Source: Bacteroidota bacterium (lineage in GTDB: Bacteria > Bacteroidota > Bacteroidia > B-17B0 > Aurantibacillaceae). From it: 22,132 nucleotides of DNA. Of this stretch, positions 21,824 through 22,132 are shown one piece after another. The position numbers and the translations under genes are program-made. Position 1 is the first letter of the stretch, and each line of letters begins with the position of its first letter. The notes below the pieces were generated by a model that was not told the origin of the DNA, made no database searches, and worked only from the letters and a program-made list of their open reading frames with translations. The stretch covers positions 1-22,132 of the forward strand of contig JAEZDS010000061.1 in assembly GCA_023433205.1 (NCBI GenBank). The letters run 5' to 3'.

Positions 21824-22132
21824 TATACCAAGTTAGGGAAATGCCGAGTTCTGGTCAAGTTTGGGTGGTGATATCCTGGATATTTAACAAAGATAGTTCC
21901 TGGCGAAGAGGAAAAACTGCGATAGCGATCAGCTAACCTGAGAGGTGCCTGGGTGCGATAGGTTCATGTTTAACAACCCCGACATCTGACGGGGGGAACA
22001 TAAGAAACAAAGATTAAACATAGTACAAAATTATGCACTAACTGCCGTTCCAGTTTAGTCGCCACCTTCGGTGTTGACAAGCACACATAGGTAGAACCGG
22101 CGCTGGTCTCAAGCAACAGACCTGTCCTGGCT
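21824..22132. other. Non-coding right edge rich in inverted repeats
   Basis: I see no protein gene here; the longest open frame (minus strand, entering from the edge to about 21972) lacks family features. The stretch contains several possible hairpins. AACCT 21935-21939 pairs with AGGTT 21960-21964. ATGTTTAA 21966-21973 pairs with TTAAACAT 22014-22021 and encloses CCCCG 21977-21981 / CGGGG 21990-21994. CTAACTG 22038-22044 pairs with CAGTTTAG 22051-22058 with one bulge. GTC-CACC (22058-22066) pairs with GGTG-GAC (22070-22078). GGTCT 22105-22109 pairs with AGACC 22118-22122. TGCGATAG is repeated directly at 21918 and 21954. It could be a structured RNA, the end of a mobile element or a long leader of the next gene. 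I do not recognise a known RNA family. Confidence 0.45.
21888..21895 (-). promoter_or_regulatory. Bacteroidota -7 element TAnnTTTG upstream of the protease gene
   Basis: On the minus strand TATCTTTG is an exact consensus match 64 nt before the protease ATG, leaving a leader of about 55-60 nt. A near match, TAACTTGG, sits 4 nt before the ATG and is an alternative. No clear -33 TTG is seen. Confidence 0.4.

Noticed and set aside
21990..22058. Plus-strand string reading GE...NYAL...stop, reminiscent of Bacteroidota tmRNA tag peptides
   Set aside because: The tag would be too long and end in AVPV instead of the usual Ala-Ala, and no tmRNA 5' acceptor/D-like region or T-arm is visible at the proper distances.
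21972..22132. Minus-strand open frame entering from the right edge
   Set aside because: More than 50 codons without a stop, but the predicted peptide is Cys/Val-rich without family motifs and the DNA is dominated by inverted repeats. Not supportable as a gene from this window.
22113..22132. Minus-strand AGCCAGGA at the edge, resembling part of the cobalamin riboswitch B12 box
   Set aside because: The following bases (CAGGTCTG) do not match the rest of the box and no other riboswitch elements are seen.

Overview
This window looks like chromosomal DNA from a free-living member of the Bacteroidota. Several features point there together: a proline-rich TonB next to a small membrane protein, a PstS-like lipoprotein and a TPR protein; a PorZ-type type IX secretion (T9SS) protein; a second protein with a T9SS C-terminal sorting domain; a bacillithiol BshB1 deacetylase; almost no useful Shine-Dalgarno sequences; and TAnnTTTG-type promoter elements. 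I see no tRNA, rRNA, CRISPR array, transposase or phage gene.

Layout. (1) 1-3673, plus strand: 3' part of tonB, a 70-residue two-helix membrane protein, a PstS-like lipoprotein and a secreted TPR protein, probably the tail of an ExbB/ExbD/TonB locus. (2) 3799-4911: dprA, abutting tail to tail a minus-strand SAM methyltransferase (4912-5559). (3) 5631-7832: a long bifunctional (p)ppGpp synthetase/hydrolase. (4) 7851-14442, minus strand: a compact operon transcribed murB > glycosyltransferase > NAD-dependent sugar epimerase > AsnB-type amidotransferase > glycosyltransferase > WcaF-type acetyltransferase. Every junction overlaps or is 4 nt apart. This is a surface-glycan assembly operon led by a peptidoglycan precursor gene. 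(5) 14509-17428, plus strand, divergent from murB: another GT4 glycosyltransferase, lpxD (lipid A) and bshB1 (bacillithiol). (6) 17535-20599: porZ translationally coupled to recO. (7) 20609-21823, minus strand: a secreted trypsin-like protease with a T9SS sorting domain. (8) 21824-22132: about 300 bp without a gene, rich in inverted repeats.

How it fits together: most genes serve the cell envelope, covering TonB energisation, peptidoglycan and lipid A precursors, an O-antigen or capsule-like glycan, and T9SS. In Porphyromonas, PorZ binds the special LPS that anchors T9SS cargo. Finding glycan assembly genes, lpxD, porZ and a T9SS cargo protease within about 14 kb is therefore suggestive, but the functional link is inference.

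I did not find a clearly unprecedented system. The best leads are the repeated TAnnTTTG/A motif 5-7 nt before start codons (possible leaderless transcripts), a candidate sigma-54 promoter before the TPR gene, the murB-led glycan operon, the orphan PstS-like lipoprotein in a TonB locus, and the hairpin-rich right edge.
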